From: Paracoccaceae bacterium
GTDB lineage: Bacteria; Pseudomonadota; Alphaproteobacteria; Rhodobacterales; Rhodobacteraceae
Assembly (NCBI GenBank): GCA_030066175.1
Contig: JASJCC010000011.1
Span: 1 to 52,921, forward strand
Direction: 5' to 3'
DNA length: 52,921 bases
The notes beneath the pieces were generated by a model. It was given only the letters and a program-made list of their open reading frames with translations. It was not told the origin of the DNA and searched no databases. Positions 34,379 to 45,909 of this stretch are shown piece by piece; within the stretch, counting starts at the first letter, position 1, and every line of letters begins with the position of its first letter. The position numbers and the translations under genes were made by a program.

Positions 34379-35155
34379 TCATGCCGCCACCCCTTCGGGC
34401 AGGGCCGCGCCGGTCATGTAGGCCACGGCGTCCGACATGCTGTGTTCCTTGGGATCGATGATGCAGAGCCGCTCCCCCAGCCTGTGCACATGGATGCGGT
34501 CGGCCACCTCGAACACATGCGGCATGTTGTGGCTGATCAGGATGATCGGAATGCCACGCGATTTGACGTCGAGGATCAGTTCCAAAACCTTGCGGCTTTC
34601 CTTGACACCCAAAGCCGCGGTGGGCTCGTCCAGAATGATCACCTTGGATCCAAACGCCGCCGCGCGGGCCACCGCCACGCCCTGGCGCTGACCACCCGAC
34701 AGCGTCTCGACCGCTTGGTTGATGTTCTGGATCGTCATCAACCCCAGCTCGTTCAGCTTTTCGCGGGCAAACGCCTCCATCGCCGGTTTGTCGAGCTTGC
34801 GCAGCCACGTGCCCATAAAGCCTTTGGCCCGGATTTCACGCCCCATGAACATGTTGTCGGCAATCGACAGCGCGGGGGACATGGCGAGTGTCTGGTAGAC
34901 CGTCTCGATCCCCGCCTCGCGCGCCGCAATTGGCGAGCTGAACTGCACCTCGCGCCCTTCAAGAAAGACTTGGCCCTCATCCGGTTGCAGCGCACCCGAA
35001 AGGGTCTTGATCATCACCGACTTGCCGGCGCCGTTATCGCCGATCACTGCGAGGATCTCACCCGGTAAAAGATCAAAGTCACACCGGTTGAGCGCGGTCA
35101 CCTTGCCGAAACGTTTGACCAATCCGCGCGCGCTGAGGATGGGCTCTGTCGTCAT
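34379..35155 (-). CDS. Sugar ABC transporter ATP-binding protein (FrcA-like, single domain)
   Basis: A 258-residue ATPase with only one nucleotide-binding domain. Walker A is IGDNGAGKSVMIK, the signature LSGGQRQGVAVARA and Walker B VIILDEPTAALG. Many pentose importers (RbsA, XylG) have two fused domains; this single-domain form fits the fructose/ribose FrcA type. ATG 35155 overlaps the permease stop as ATGA. It is the last gene of the three-gene operon binding protein, permease, ATPase, all on the minus strand. The neighbour xylulokinase-like gene suggests a pentose or related sugar or polyol as substrate. Confidence 0.9.
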   Translation of the reverse strand: MTTEPILSARGLVKRFGKVTALNRCDFDLLPGEILAVIGDNGAGKSVMIKTLSGALQPDEGQVFLEGREVQFSSPIAAREAGIETVYQTLAMSPALSIADNMFMGREIRAKGFMGTWLRKLDKPAMEAFAREKLNELGLMTIQNINQAVETLSGGQRQGVAVARAAAFGSKVIILDEPTAALGVKESRKVLELILDVKSRGIPIILISHNMPHVFEVADRIHVHRLGERLCIIDPKEHSMSDAVAYMTGAALPEGVAA

Positions 35156-36231
35156 GCCGATACCTTTCTGATCCACTGGTCCACGGTCACGGCGCCGATG
35201 ATCAGCATGCCGATCAGCAGGAACGTCCATTGCGGGTTGGCGCCGGCCATGCGCAGGCCGAGTTCAAACACGCCAACAATCAGCGCGCCAAAGAACGCGC
35301 CGAGGATGGACCCGCGCCCGCCAAACAGCGATATCCCCCCGATCACCACGGCGGTGATCGACTGGATGTTGCCCATCATGCCTGTGGCCGCCGCGGGTGA
35401 GACCGACCCAAAACGCCCGATCATCACCCATCCGGCCAGCGCGCAGATGAAGCCCGCGATCATGTAGACCGACATGAGCGTTCGGTGCACGTTGACACCG
35501 GCCAATTCGGCCGCTTCGGGGTCGTCGCCCACCGCGTAGACATGCCGGCCCCAGGCGGTGGAGCGCAGCGCATAGGCCAGCACCACGACGAGCAGCAGCA
35601 TGACAATCACACCCAGCGTAAAGGTCGCGCCGCCCGCCTGGTACTTGGCCCCCATCACCTGCAGGAAGGCGGCGTTCTGTTCGATATCTTGTGAGCGGAT
35701 GGTTTCGTTGCGGGCGTAAAGGAAATTCGCCGCCAGCAGGATCTGCCACATGCCCAGCGTCACGATGAAGGGTGGCAGCTTGACCCGGCTGACCAACCAG
35801 CCGTTGAGAGCGCCGATACCGGTGCCGATGATCAGGCCCAACATCACCGCAATTGTGGGCGGCATGCCGTAGCGAAAGGTGAATTGCCCCATGATCACCG
35901 ATGAAAGCACTGCCAAAGCGCCGACTGACAGGTCGATACCTGCGGTCAGGATCACCAGGCTTTGTGCCGCCGCAAGCACGCCGACGATCTGCACTTGTTG
36001 CAGGATCAGGGTCAGCGCGAAGGGCGAAAAGAACTTTGACCCCAGGGCCAGGCCAAAGATGACGATCGCCGCCAACAGAACGATCAGCGGCACCAGCGCC
36101 GGTTGCGCGTGCAGCATTTCCTGAAAGCGGCCGACGAGGCCTTTGTTCTCCTCGTCGAAAGAGGCGACCTCGGTCGCGGCGCCCGAAAGGACGGACTCGT
36201 AGTTTTGCGTATTCGGGCGGTCCGATGGCAT
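35152..36231 (-). CDS. Sugar ABC transporter permease (FrcC/RbsC-like)
   Basis: A 359-residue membrane protein of the BPD_transp_2 family. A hydrophilic N-terminus of about 45 residues (MPSDRPNTQNYESVL) precedes about ten helices. Family motifs are SLVILTAGIDLSVGALAVL, which holds the conserved GIDLSVG, then AVGDDPEAAELAGVNVHR and AVVIGGISLFGGRGSILGA. GGGAGGGC just before ATG 36231 fixes the start. The gap from the binding-protein gene is about 120 bases. It imports the sugar delivered by the protein at 36351-37370. Confidence 0.92.
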   Translation of the reverse strand: MPSDRPNTQNYESVLSGAATEVASFDEENKGLVGRFQEMLHAQPALVPLIVLLAAIVIFGLALGSKFFSPFALTLILQQVQIVGVLAAAQSLVILTAGIDLSVGALAVLSSVIMGQFTFRYGMPPTIAVMLGLIIGTGIGALNGWLVSRVKLPPFIVTLGMWQILLAANFLYARNETIRSQDIEQNAAFLQVMGAKYQAGGATFTLGVIVMLLLVVVLAYALRSTAWGRHVYAVGDDPEAAELAGVNVHRTLMSVYMIAGFICALAGWVMIGRFGSVSPAAATGMMGNIQSITAVVIGGISLFGGRGSILGAFFGALIVGVFELGLRMAGANPQWTFLLIGMLIIGAVTVDQWIRKVSA

Positions 36232-36350
36232 GTCTGCCCTCCCTTCGGCGCGCAGTCTGAACGCGGCAGACGCACCCTTGTCTGGGCTGATCACGTCATC
36301 CGCACAGTCGAAGGGTGCCCGTGGTGAGCACCCTTCTGATCAGCCGGGTG

Positions 36351-37370
36351 TTACCCCCAGCAGAGGCTCATGCCTTCGTCGGTGTCGATCGAGGGCACGC
36401 CATCGACGGGCTGATCGGTCACCAGTGCCACGCCGGTGTCAAAGAAGTCCTTGCCCGCGGTCGGGGCCGGTTTCTCGCCGGTTTTGGCAAACTTGGCGAT
36501 CGCCTCGACCCCCAGAGAGGCCATCAGCAGCGGGTATTGCTGCGACGTGGCGCCAATGACCCCTTCTTTGACGTTTTGCACACCGGGGCAGCCGCCATCC
36601 ACGGACACCACCAGCACGTCATTTTCGCGGCCAAGCGCTTTCAGCGCCTCATAGGCGCCGGCGGCGGCGGGTTCATTGATCGTGTAGACCACGTTGATCC
36701 CGGGATCGGTGGCCAGCAGGTTTTCCATCCCGCGACGCCCGCCATCGGTGGCGCCGTCGCTGACGTCATGGCCGACGATGCGCGGGTCGGTCTCATCCCC
36801 CCATTTGTTGGGATCCCCCAGATCAACACCAAAACCTTCGAGGAAGCCCTGGTTGCGCAACACCCCGACGGTGGGCTGCGAGATGTTGATGTTGAGAAGG
36901 CCGATTTTGGCGTCCGCAGTGGCGTCACCCATCTGGCCCGCGGCCCATTGGCCGATCAAGACACCCGCCTGGTAATTGTCGGTGGCAAAGGTCATGTCGG
37001 CCGCATCAATCGGGTCGAGCGGCGTGTCGAGCGCGATGACCAGAACGCCTGCGTCGCGGGCCGACTGCACCACGGGTGCGATCGCTGCGGGGTCGGACGG
37101 CGTCAGCAGGATCCCCTTGGCGCCATTGGCCATGCAGGTCTCGATCGCGGCGACCTGGGTCTCATTATCGCCGTCGATCCGGCCAGCATAGGTGTTGAGG
37201 TCAATCCCCAGCTCTTCGGCCTTGGCCGCCGCGCCTTCGCGCATCTTGACGAAGAACGGGTTGGTGTCGGTCTTGGTGATCAGACAGGCCGAGACGCTGT
37301 GGCTTCCGGCCATGGCCGAGCCCGCCATCGCGGTCAGGGCAAGCGCACTGGTGGCAATTAGTTTCTTCAT
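36351..37370 (-). CDS. Periplasmic sugar-binding protein (FrcB/RbsB-like)
   Basis: A 339-residue exported protein. The signal peptide [21 protein letters not shown] ends in a clear AMA cut site; I give it as evidence of export. The mature protein starts [18 protein letters not shown], and shows [28 protein letters not shown] and a late [11 protein letters not shown], typical of Peripla_BP_4 pentose/hexose binders of the FrcB type. GGAGGATAAA precedes ATG 37370. It is the first and probably most expressed gene of the importer operon. The ligand could be fructose, ribose, xylose or a polyol. Confidence 0.92.
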   Translation of the reverse strand: MKKLIATSALALTAMAGSAMAGSHSVSACLITKTDTNPFFVKMREGAAAKAEELGIDLNTYAGRIDGDNETQVAAIETCMANGAKGILLTPSDPAAIAPVVQSARDAGVLVIALDTPLDPIDAADMTFATDNYQAGVLIGQWAAGQMGDATADAKIGLLNINISQPTVGVLRNQGFLEGFGVDLGDPNKWGDETDPRIVGHDVSDGATDGGRRGMENLLATDPGINVVYTINEPAAAGAYEALKALGRENDVLVVSVDGGCPGVQNVKEGVIGATSQQYPLLMASLGVEAIAKFAKTGEKPAPTAGKDFFDTGVALVTDQPVDGVPSIDTDEGMSLCWG

Positions 37371-37600
37371 TTTATCCTCCCATCGCCGGTGATCCGGTCA
37401 TTGTTGATTGGTTAAAGTGACGGCAGCGTAACCCGAGTCGGGGGCGAGCTGTCAAATGACTTGGGCGAGAAAGGCCCTGTCATTTTCTCGCTTTGGTTGA
37501 TCTGGCGCAGTGTCGCGGTTGCCCTGGCACCCGCTTGGCATCGGTGTCGTTGGCGCGCATGATGTGGGCAAGTCGCGTGCTTTAGGAAAGGAGCCTTGCC

Positions 37601-38794
37601 GTGCCACTGCCCCTTAACGGCGTCCGCGTTCTGGACCTGACCAACGTGTTGGCCGGTCCGTTCTGTTGCCATCAGCTGGCTCAAATGGGCGCCGAGGTGA
37701 TCAAGGTCGAGGCGCCGGGGCGGGGGGATCTTGCGCGGCAATTGGGCGGCGATCCCGAGCTCAATGCCCGCAAAATGGGGGTATCCTTTCTGGCGCAGAA
37801 TGCCGGCAAGCAGTCCGTCACACTCAACCTCAAACACCCGCGCGGCAAGGCGTTATTCCTGCAACTCTTGCAAACCGCGGATGTGTTGGTCGAGAACTTT
37901 CGCCCTGGGGTGATGCAGCGACTGGGACTGGATTATGAGAGCCTGCGCGCGCACCGACCCGAGCTGATCTATTGCGCCATTTCCGGCTTTGGCCAGGACG
38001 GTCCCTGGGTGCACCGCCCGGCCTATGACCAGATCATTCAGGGCGTGTCGGGGCTGATGTCTGTGACCGGCGACGCCGCGTCGGCGCCGCTGCGCGCGGG
38101 CTATCCGGTGGCCGATACGGTAGGTGGGTTGATGGCCGCCTTTGCTGTGGCGGCGGCTTTGAACGCGCAGCCCCGGGGCGCGTTTCTCGATGTGTCGATG
38201 CTGGAATCGCTGATGGCGAGCATGGGTTGGGTGGTGTCGAACCACCTGATCGCCAGGGTCGCGCCACAGGCGCATGGCAACGAAAACCCCACCTCGGCCC
38301 CCTCGGGCGCGTTTCAGGCGGCGGATGGCCTGTTGAACATCGCCGCCAACAAGGACGTGCAATGGGTGATCCTCACAGATCACCTCGGCTTGGCCGGCCT
38401 CCGCGACGATCCCGCCTTTGCCAACCGCGAGGCGCGCAAGGCCAATCGCTTGGCTCTCAAAGCCGCGCTGGAGGAGGTCTTGCGCACTCGGCCAGCGCGG
38501 GCTTGGGTCGAGGAGCTGAACGCCCTCGGCGTTCCGGCAGGCGAAGTGCTGACCGTGCCCGAAGCGCTGGACCTGCCGCAAGTCGCCGACCGCGGCTTTC
38601 TCAGCACCTACGCGGATGTGCCTGGGGTGGGGCGCGATATTTCGGTGGCCACCAGCGGCGTCAAGATTGACGGCGCAGCCCCGCACGTCACAACTCCACC
38701 GCCCGAACTTGGCCAGGACAACAGCGCGATCTGGGGGGGCTTGGGCCTCAGTGATGACGACATCGCCGCCCTACGCGATGAAGGGGTGATCTGA
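37601..38794 (+). CDS. Class III CoA-transferase (CaiB/BaiF family)
   Basis: A 397-residue enzyme. The N-terminal GVRVLDLTNVLAGPFCCHQL, then GAEVIKVEAPGRGD, SVTLNLKHPRGK, VLVENFRPGVMQRLGLDY and SGFGQDGPW are family hallmarks. The probable catalytic aspartate is Asp172 in YPVADTVGGLMAA. It moves CoA between carboxylic acids without a free intermediate. The start is GTG 37601, supported by AAAGGAG 8 bases upstream. A TctCBA-type carboxylate importer follows on the same strand after 175 bases, so the enzyme probably activates the imported acid. Specific acids cannot be told. Confidence 0.9.
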   Translation: MPLPLNGVRVLDLTNVLAGPFCCHQLAQMGAEVIKVEAPGRGDLARQLGGDPELNARKMGVSFLAQNAGKQSVTLNLKHPRGKALFLQLLQTADVLVENFRPGVMQRLGLDYESLRAHRPELIYCAISGFGQDGPWVHRPAYDQIIQGVSGLMSVTGDAASAPLRAGYPVADTVGGLMAAFAVAAALNAQPRGAFLDVSMLESLMASMGWVVSNHLIARVAPQAHGNENPTSAPSGAFQAADGLLNIAANKDVQWVILTDHLGLAGLRDDPAFANREARKANRLALKAALEEVLRTRPARAWVEELNALGVPAGEVLTVPEALDLPQVADRGFLSTYADVPGVGRDISVATSGVKIDGAAPHVTTPPPELGQDNSAIWGGLGLSDDDIAALRDEGVI

Positions 38795-38969
38795 CCCCTT
38801 TGACCGACCACCCGACCCCCCGCCTGCGCAAAAAGTTAACCCCGGCATTGATTTGTGCGCCGCCGCGCGACAGACTGCGCGGCATGAGGGCGTCTGCCTT
38901 CGCGGTGCGGCGCTGGGCCGTGCGGCACAAAACAGCGGGCAAACCGCGAACCGTATTGGGAGGAAACTC

Positions 38970-39956
38970 ATGACGAAATTCACTCTGACCCGCCGGGTCA
39001 TGGTGGCCGCCACTGCGGCTGCGCTGTCGCTGGCAGGTCCGGTCTCGGCCGGTGGCCACCAGGTGGTCGACAGCATCCACTTTCTGATCCCCGGCGGCGC
39101 CGGCGGCGGTTGGGACGGCACCGCGCGCGGCACCGGACAGGCGTTGACCGAGGCTGGCCTGGTAGGCAACGCCAGCTATGAAAACATGTCCGGTGGCGGC
39201 GGCGGCAAGGCGATTGGCTACCTGATCGAAAACGCCGAAAGCCAGCACGGCACGCTGATGGTCAACTCCACCCCCATCGTGATCCGGTCGCTGACGGGCG
39301 TCTTCCCGCACAACTTCCGCGACCTGACGCTGGTGGCGGGCACGATCGGCGACTATGCCGCCATGGTCGTCGGCAAGGACAGCCCGATCAACTCGATGGA
39401 AGAGCTGCTGGCGGCCTATGATGCCGACCCCGCGGGTACGGCGATCGGTGGCGGCTCGGTCCCCGGTGGCATGGACCACCTGGTTGCGGCCATGGTGATG
39501 GAAGCCGCCGGCAAAGACGCGCTGGGCGTCAAGTACATCCCCTATGACGCGGGCGGCAAGGCCATGGCGGCGTTGCTCTCGGGTGAGATTGCGGCGCTTT
39601 CGACCGGCTTTTCTGAGGCGGTCGATCTGGCCAGCGCCGGTGAGGTCAAGATCCTCGGCGTGACCGCGCCCGAGCGGGTCGATGCCGCACCGGATGCACA
39701 GACCATGATGGAGCAGGGGATCGACACCACATTCGTCAACTGGCGCGGGTTCTTTGCTGCCCCGGGTCTGCCCGAGGAACAGCTGAGCGCCTACCAGATG
39801 GCGCTGGAAAAGATGTATGAAACCCCCGAATGGGAAGCGATCCGCGCCCAGAACGGCTGGGTCAACATCCACAACAGCGGTGCCGATTTCGAGACCTTCC
39901 TGGAAGAGCAGGAAAAGGTCATCGGCGATCTGATGAAGAAGCTGGGCTTCCTCTAA
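38970..39956 (+). CDS. Tripartite tricarboxylate transporter substrate-binding protein
   Basis: A 328-residue exported binding protein of the Bug/TctC family. A Tat-like or Sec signal (MTKFTLTRRVMVAATAAAL and a VSA cut) is followed by the TctC opening DSIHFLIPGGAGGGWDGTAR. Further blocks are MSGGGGGKAIGYL, IGGGSVPGGMDHL and the YDAGGKAMAALLSGEI motif that contacts the ligand. GGGAGGAAAC before ATG 38970 fixes the start. It delivers a carboxylate to the TctB/TctA membrane pair encoded next. No tctD/tctE sensor genes are adjacent. Confidence 0.92.
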   Translation: MTKFTLTRRVMVAATAAALSLAGPVSAGGHQVVDSIHFLIPGGAGGGWDGTARGTGQALTEAGLVGNASYENMSGGGGGKAIGYLIENAESQHGTLMVNSTPIVIRSLTGVFPHNFRDLTLVAGTIGDYAAMVVGKDSPINSMEELLAAYDADPAGTAIGGGSVPGGMDHLVAAMVMEAAGKDALGVKYIPYDAGGKAMAALLSGEIAALSTGFSEAVDLASAGEVKILGVTAPERVDAAPDAQTMMEQGIDTTFVNWRGFFAAPGLPEEQLSAYQMALEKMYETPEWEAIRAQNGWVNIHNSGADFETFLEEQEKVIGDLMKKLGFL

Positions 39957-40025
39957 GACGCGTTTCGGCGGGTCCGGTCTGACACCGGGCCTGCCCTGAT
40001 TTTCCTTCGGATCAGGAGGTGCCCC

Positions 40026-40520
40026 ATGGCGCTTGACCGCTGGATCGCCCTCGTCATCCTGATGATCTGTCTGGCCTATGGCTATGCGGCGTTCTTCACT
40101 ATGGACGCGGGCCTGCCGCCTTTCATGCAGCGCAACCCGATCTGGCCCTCGACCTTCCCCAAGGTGCTGGCCGTGATGGCGGTTTTGACCTCGCTGGTGA
40201 TTGTCCTGGGGCTGGAAAAAGGCGCCGACGATCCCAAACCGACCGAGATCAACTATCGTCGCCTGACCGAATACAAGCTGGGCCAGGCCATTGCGCTTCT
40301 GGCGATGATGGTGGCCTACGCGCTGCTGCTGCGGCCGGCCGGGTTTTTGCTCTCGACCAGCTCTTTCCTGATCTTTGGTGCCGTCGCTCTGGGCGAGCGT
40401 AAGTTCCTGATCCTGGTGCCGGTGGCGCTCTTTGCCGCCGTCTTTGTCTGGTATCTGGTGCAAGAGGTGCTGGGCATTTTCCTGCGGCCCTGGCCGTTCT
40501 TCATGGGCACAGGAGGCTGA
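40026..40520 (+). CDS. Tripartite tricarboxylate transporter small membrane subunit
   Basis: A 164-residue protein with four hydrophobic helices, the usual TctB size and layout. The start MALDRWIALVILMICLAYG follows AGGAGGTG. Charged residues fill the loop between helices 2 and 3 (EKGADDPKPTEINYRRL). The stop lies one base from the tctA start, and its last codons contain the AGGAGG used as ribosome site by tctA. It forms the membrane complex with TctA. Little else can be inferred from this poorly conserved subunit. Confidence 0.9.
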   Translation: MALDRWIALVILMICLAYGYAAFFTMDAGLPPFMQRNPIWPSTFPKVLAVMAVLTSLVIVLGLEKGADDPKPTEINYRRLTEYKLGQAIALLAMMVAYALLLRPAGFLLSTSSFLIFGAVALGERKFLILVPVALFAAVFVWYLVQEVLGIFLRPWPFFMGTGG

Positions 40521-40521
40521 T

Positions 40522-42036
40522 ATGCTTGAAGGAATCATGATCGGCCTCGGTACGGCCTTTTCCATCAGCAACCTTCTCATGGTGATCGGCGGCTGTTTGA
40601 TCGGCACCTTCATCGGCATGCTGCCAGGGCTGGGCCCGATGTCGATCATCGCCATCATGATCCCGGTGGCGATCAGCATCGGCGATCCGTCGGCTGCGCT
40701 GATCCTGCTGGCGGGTGTGTACTATGGCGCGATCTTTGGCGGCTCCACCAGTTCGATCCTGATCAACGCGCCCGGGGTGGCCTCCACCGTGGCGACGTCT
40801 TTCGATGGCTATCCGCTGACCCGGCAGGGCAAAGCGGGCAAGGCGCTGACCGTCGCCGCCATCTCGAGCTTCACCGGCGGCACCATCGGCGCGATCCTTC
40901 TGATGATCTTTGCGCCCGCCTTGGCGACTGTGGCGTTGCTCTTTCATTCCGCCGAGTACTTTGCGCTGATGGTTGTGGGCCTGTCGGCCATCGCCGCCTT
41001 TGCCGGCACTGGGCAGGTGGCCAAGGCGGTGCTGATGACGCTTTTGGGTCTGATCATGGCCACGGTGGGCGAAGGGGCGCTGTTTAACCTGCCGCGCTTT
41101 ACCATGGGGATCATGGACCTGCAGTCGGGCTTTGGCTTTATCACGCTGGCGATGGCGATGTTCGCCTTGCCCGAGGCGCTGTATCTGGTGCTCGACCCCA
41201 GCCGCTCGCGCACCGGCACCAGCAATGAAATCAAAGACCTGCGCATCACCAAGGCGGAGGCCAAGGCGATTACCCCGGTGATCGGCCGGCAATCGGTGCA
41301 GGGGTTCCTGATCGGCGTTTTGCCGGGGGCGGGGGCCACGATCGCGAGCTTCCTCGGCTACGCGGTTGAGCGCAACATCGCCCCAAAAGCCGAGCAGGAC
41401 GAATTCGGCAAAGGCTCGGTCAAGGGCCTCGCCGCCCCTGAGGCCGCCAACAACGCCGCCTGCACCGGGTCCTTCGTGCCGCTGCTCACACTGGGCATCC
41501 CTGGCTCGGGCACCACGGCGATCCTGCTGGGGGCGCTGATCGCGCTCAATGTCTCACCCGGTCCGCGTCTGATGCTGGATGAGCCGCAGATCTTCTGGGC
41601 GGTGATCATCTCGATGTATATCGGCAACTTGATCCTGCTGATCCTTAACCTACCGCTGATCCCCTACATCGCCAAAGTGCTCGCCGTGCCGCGCAACTAC
41701 CTGATTCCGTTCATCTTGTTCTTTACGCTGATGGGCGCCTATATCGGCCAGAACAACGCGACCGAGCTCTTGATCCTTGTCGGTTTCGGCATCTGCGCGA
41801 CCATCCTGCGCTTTGCCGACTACCCGCTGGCGCCCTTGCTGATCGGCTTTATCCTCGGCCGCATGCTCGAGGACAACTTCGCCCGATCGATGCAGCTCTA
41901 TGATGGAATCGGCTTTATCGTCGAACGGCCGATGACCATGGGCCTTCTGGCCATCGCGGTGCTGCTGGTCGTCCTGCCCGGCTACCGCGCCCGCCGCGCC
42001 CGCCTGCGCGCCAAGGGTATCGCCGACGCTGACTGA
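40522..42036 (+). CDS. Tripartite tricarboxylate transporter large permease subunit
   Basis: A 504-residue permease of 11-12 helices. TctA hallmarks include GTFIGMLPGLGPMSIIAIMI, GVYYGAIFGGSTSSILINAP followed by GVASTVATSFDGYPLTRQG, and the second repeat GVLPGAGATIASFLGYAVE with AAPEAANNAACTGSFVPLL and TLGIPGSGTTAILLGAL. The internal repetition of P-G-x-G motifs is typical. ATG 40522 is set by AGGAGG. It couples ion gradients to uptake of the carboxylate bound by the TctC protein. The gene order tctC-tctB-tctA is standard. Confidence 0.94.
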   Translation: MLEGIMIGLGTAFSISNLLMVIGGCLIGTFIGMLPGLGPMSIIAIMIPVAISIGDPSAALILLAGVYYGAIFGGSTSSILINAPGVASTVATSFDGYPLTRQGKAGKALTVAAISSFTGGTIGAILLMIFAPALATVALLFHSAEYFALMVVGLSAIAAFAGTGQVAKAVLMTLLGLIMATVGEGALFNLPRFTMGIMDLQSGFGFITLAMAMFALPEALYLVLDPSRSRTGTSNEIKDLRITKAEAKAITPVIGRQSVQGFLIGVLPGAGATIASFLGYAVERNIAPKAEQDEFGKGSVKGLAAPEAANNAACTGSFVPLLTLGIPGSGTTAILLGALIALNVSPGPRLMLDEPQIFWAVIISMYIGNLILLILNLPLIPYIAKVLAVPRNYLIPFILFFTLMGAYIGQNNATELLILVGFGICATILRFADYPLAPLLIGFILGRMLEDNFARSMQLYDGIGFIVERPMTMGLLAIAVLLVVLPGYRARRARLRAKGIADAD

Positions 42037-42048
42037 CTGGACACAAAC

Positions 42049-42091
42049 GGCGCGTTTGCCGGACGGCTTGCCGGGCAATCGGCAACGCGCC
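42049..42091 (+). terminator. Possible terminator hairpin after tctA
   Basis: GGCGCGTTTGCC at 42049-42060 can pair with GGCAACGCGCC at 42081-42091 with a single unpaired base, around a G/C-rich loop. It lies 13 bases after the tctA stop. No run of T residues follows, so intrinsic termination is uncertain. Confidence 0.35.
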
Positions 42092-42149
42092 ATTATCGCA
42101 GTGACACTGGGGCAGTGAGGGTTGGCGCATTCTCGGACTTGCGGATCTG

Positions 42150-42698
42150 TTGACGGTTTACCGGCTGGTCGCGGCGCCGGTGATTGCGGGGATGGCGTTG
42201 GCGGGGCAGCGCGATGCGTTTTTCATCCTGATCTTCATCAGTCTGATCAGCGATCTGGTGGATGGCCCGATTGCCCGGTGGTTTGGTCAGACAAGCCGGT
42301 GGGGCGCCAAGCTGGATACCATCGCCGATGCCTGCACTGTCCTCGCTGCGATCCTGGGGCTCTACCTTTTTGAATGGGCGACGCTGCAGCCGGAACTGCC
42401 CTGGCTTTACCTGTTCCTCGTCACCTATGCCGCGGCCACGTTCACTTCATTGGCCAAGTTCGGCGTGTTTCCCGCCTACCATCTCTATTCGTCGAAAACT
42501 GCGGCCTTCGGTGCCGGTGTGTTTTTCTTTTACCTCTACTTCTTCGGCTATTCGCGGGCGCTGTTTCTGGGTGTTGTGGCTTTGGGCGTCATCGCAAATC
42601 TCGAATCCCTGGCCGTCACCCTGCGACTCAAGGCATTCCGGTCGGACATCGACAGCCTGCTCTTCATGCGTGGCCGCAAACGCTATGACGATGGGTGA
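42150..42698 (+). CDS. CDP-alcohol phosphatidyltransferase family protein
   Basis: About 182 residues with several membrane helices. The family motif DGPIARWFGQTSRWGAKLD, continuing TIAD, has the required D-G-x2-A-R-x8-G-x3-D-x3-D spacing, so the active site is intact. The enzyme joins an alcohol such as glycerol-3-phosphate or inositol phosphate to a CDP-lipid. The start is a problem: the conserved-looking stretch GLADLLTVYRLVAAP begins upstream of the first usable start (TTG 42150), and no ATG or GTG lies in frame after the TGA at 42102. A rare start (ATT 42129) or a one-base error is possible. The stop abuts that of oxyR. Confidence 0.78.
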   Translation: MTVYRLVAAPVIAGMALAGQRDAFFILIFISLISDLVDGPIARWFGQTSRWGAKLDTIADACTVLAAILGLYLFEWATLQPELPWLYLFLVTYAAATFTSLAKFGVFPAYHLYSSKTAAFGAGVFFFYLYFFGYSRALFLGVVALGVIANLESLAVTLRLKAFRSDIDSLLFMRGRKRYDDG

Positions 42699-43604
42699 TC
42701 AATCGGACTCGGCGCTGCGCTGACCCACTGCGCGGATGATCGCGCCGATCTGCATCAGTTGGTCCGACAGTGGATTGCTGCGGCGCCAGATCATGCCGAT
42801 GGTGCGTGATGGCCGCGGGTGCGGAAACCGATCGACCGAGACCTGTGCGGACCGGGTCTCAAACCCCACCGCCATTTCCGGGATCAGCGTAACTCCCATC
42901 CCGGCGCCCACCATCTGCACCAGCGTCGAGAGCGAGCTGCCCTCCATCAACTGCCGCGGCTGGCTTTCGCCGAATTGGCAGAAGGACAGCGCCTGGTCGC
43001 GAAAGCAATGCCCTTCCTCCAGCAGCAGCAGCCGCATCGCCTGTAGGGTTGTCGCGTTCGGCACCGGCTTGCCGGTATCCGCGGCGGGCCGGACCAACAC
43101 GAAATCCTCCTCAAAAAGCGAAAACTCGGTCAGGGACGGTTCCGAGACGGGCAGGGCGACGACGGCAACGTCCAGATTGCCTTCCTGCAGATCGCTGATC
43201 AGCGACCGGGTCACCGCCTCGCGCAATTCCAGGTCCAGCTCGGGCAGGCGATGGGACAGGGCCGCGATGATGGTGGGCAGGAAATAGGGGGCGACCGTCG
43301 GGATGATTCCCAGCCGAAGCCGCCCGGCCAGCGGCCCTTGCGAGGCGCGGACCAGATCGTCAAGCTCTTCGACCGCCAACAGGATCTGCCGGGATTTCTC
43401 CAACAGCCGCTCACCGATGGGTGTCAGCCGCACTTGGCGCGCGCCGCGTTCCACCAAGGGCGCATGAAACATGCCTTCCAATTCCTTGATCTGTAACGAC
43501 AAGGCAGGTTGCGAGATGGCGCAGGCTTCTGCCGCGCGGCCAAAGTGCTGGTGGCGCGCCAGGGCCTCGAAATATCTCAGTTGTTTGAGGGTCAGTCCTA
43601 TCAT
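42699..43604 (-). CDS. Hydrogen-peroxide-inducible transcription activator OxyR
   Basis: A 301-residue LysR-type regulator. The helix-turn-helix is at about 4-60 (LKQLRYFEALARHQHFGRAA, SQPALSLQIKELEG). The redox pair is visible: Cys200 and Cys209 in LLEEGHCFRDQALSFCQF, at the same nine-residue spacing as Cys199 and Cys208 of E. coli OxyR. Peroxide forms a disulfide between them and the protein then activates its targets. It is divergent from katG, the classical OxyR target, with 115 bases between. Identity is strongly supported by both motif and context. Confidence 0.95.
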   Translation of the reverse strand: MIGLTLKQLRYFEALARHQHFGRAAEACAISQPALSLQIKELEGMFHAPLVERGARQVRLTPIGERLLEKSRQILLAVEELDDLVRASQGPLAGRLRLGIIPTVAPYFLPTIIAALSHRLPELDLELREAVTRSLISDLQEGNLDVAVVALPVSEPSLTEFSLFEEDFVLVRPAADTGKPVPNATTLQAMRLLLLEEGHCFRDQALSFCQFGESQPRQLMEGSSLSTLVQMVGAGMGVTLIPEMAVGFETRSAQVSVDRFPHPRPSRTIGMIWRRSNPLSDQLMQIGAIIRAVGQRSAESD

Positions 43605-43626
43605 TAGCTCAGCTTATCACAATCTT

Positions 43627-43643
43627 TTGGATATCCAATTGGA
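43627..43643. promoter_or_regulatory. Candidate OxyR operator between oxyR and katG
   Basis: Overlapping palindromes TTGGATATCCAA (43627-43638) and TCCAATTGGA (43634-43643) lie in the 115-base divergent region, about 23 bases upstream of the oxyR start and 77 bases upstream of the katG start. OxyR sites are extended dyads in such positions. The exact OxyR consensus (ATAG-n7-CTAT repeats) is not clearly present, so the assignment rests on position and symmetry. Confidence 0.4.
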
Positions 43644-43665
43644 GTTAATAACGCTCTCTTGTTAG

Positions 43666-45900
<2,235 letters not shown>

Positions 45901-45909
45901 TGCACCCTT

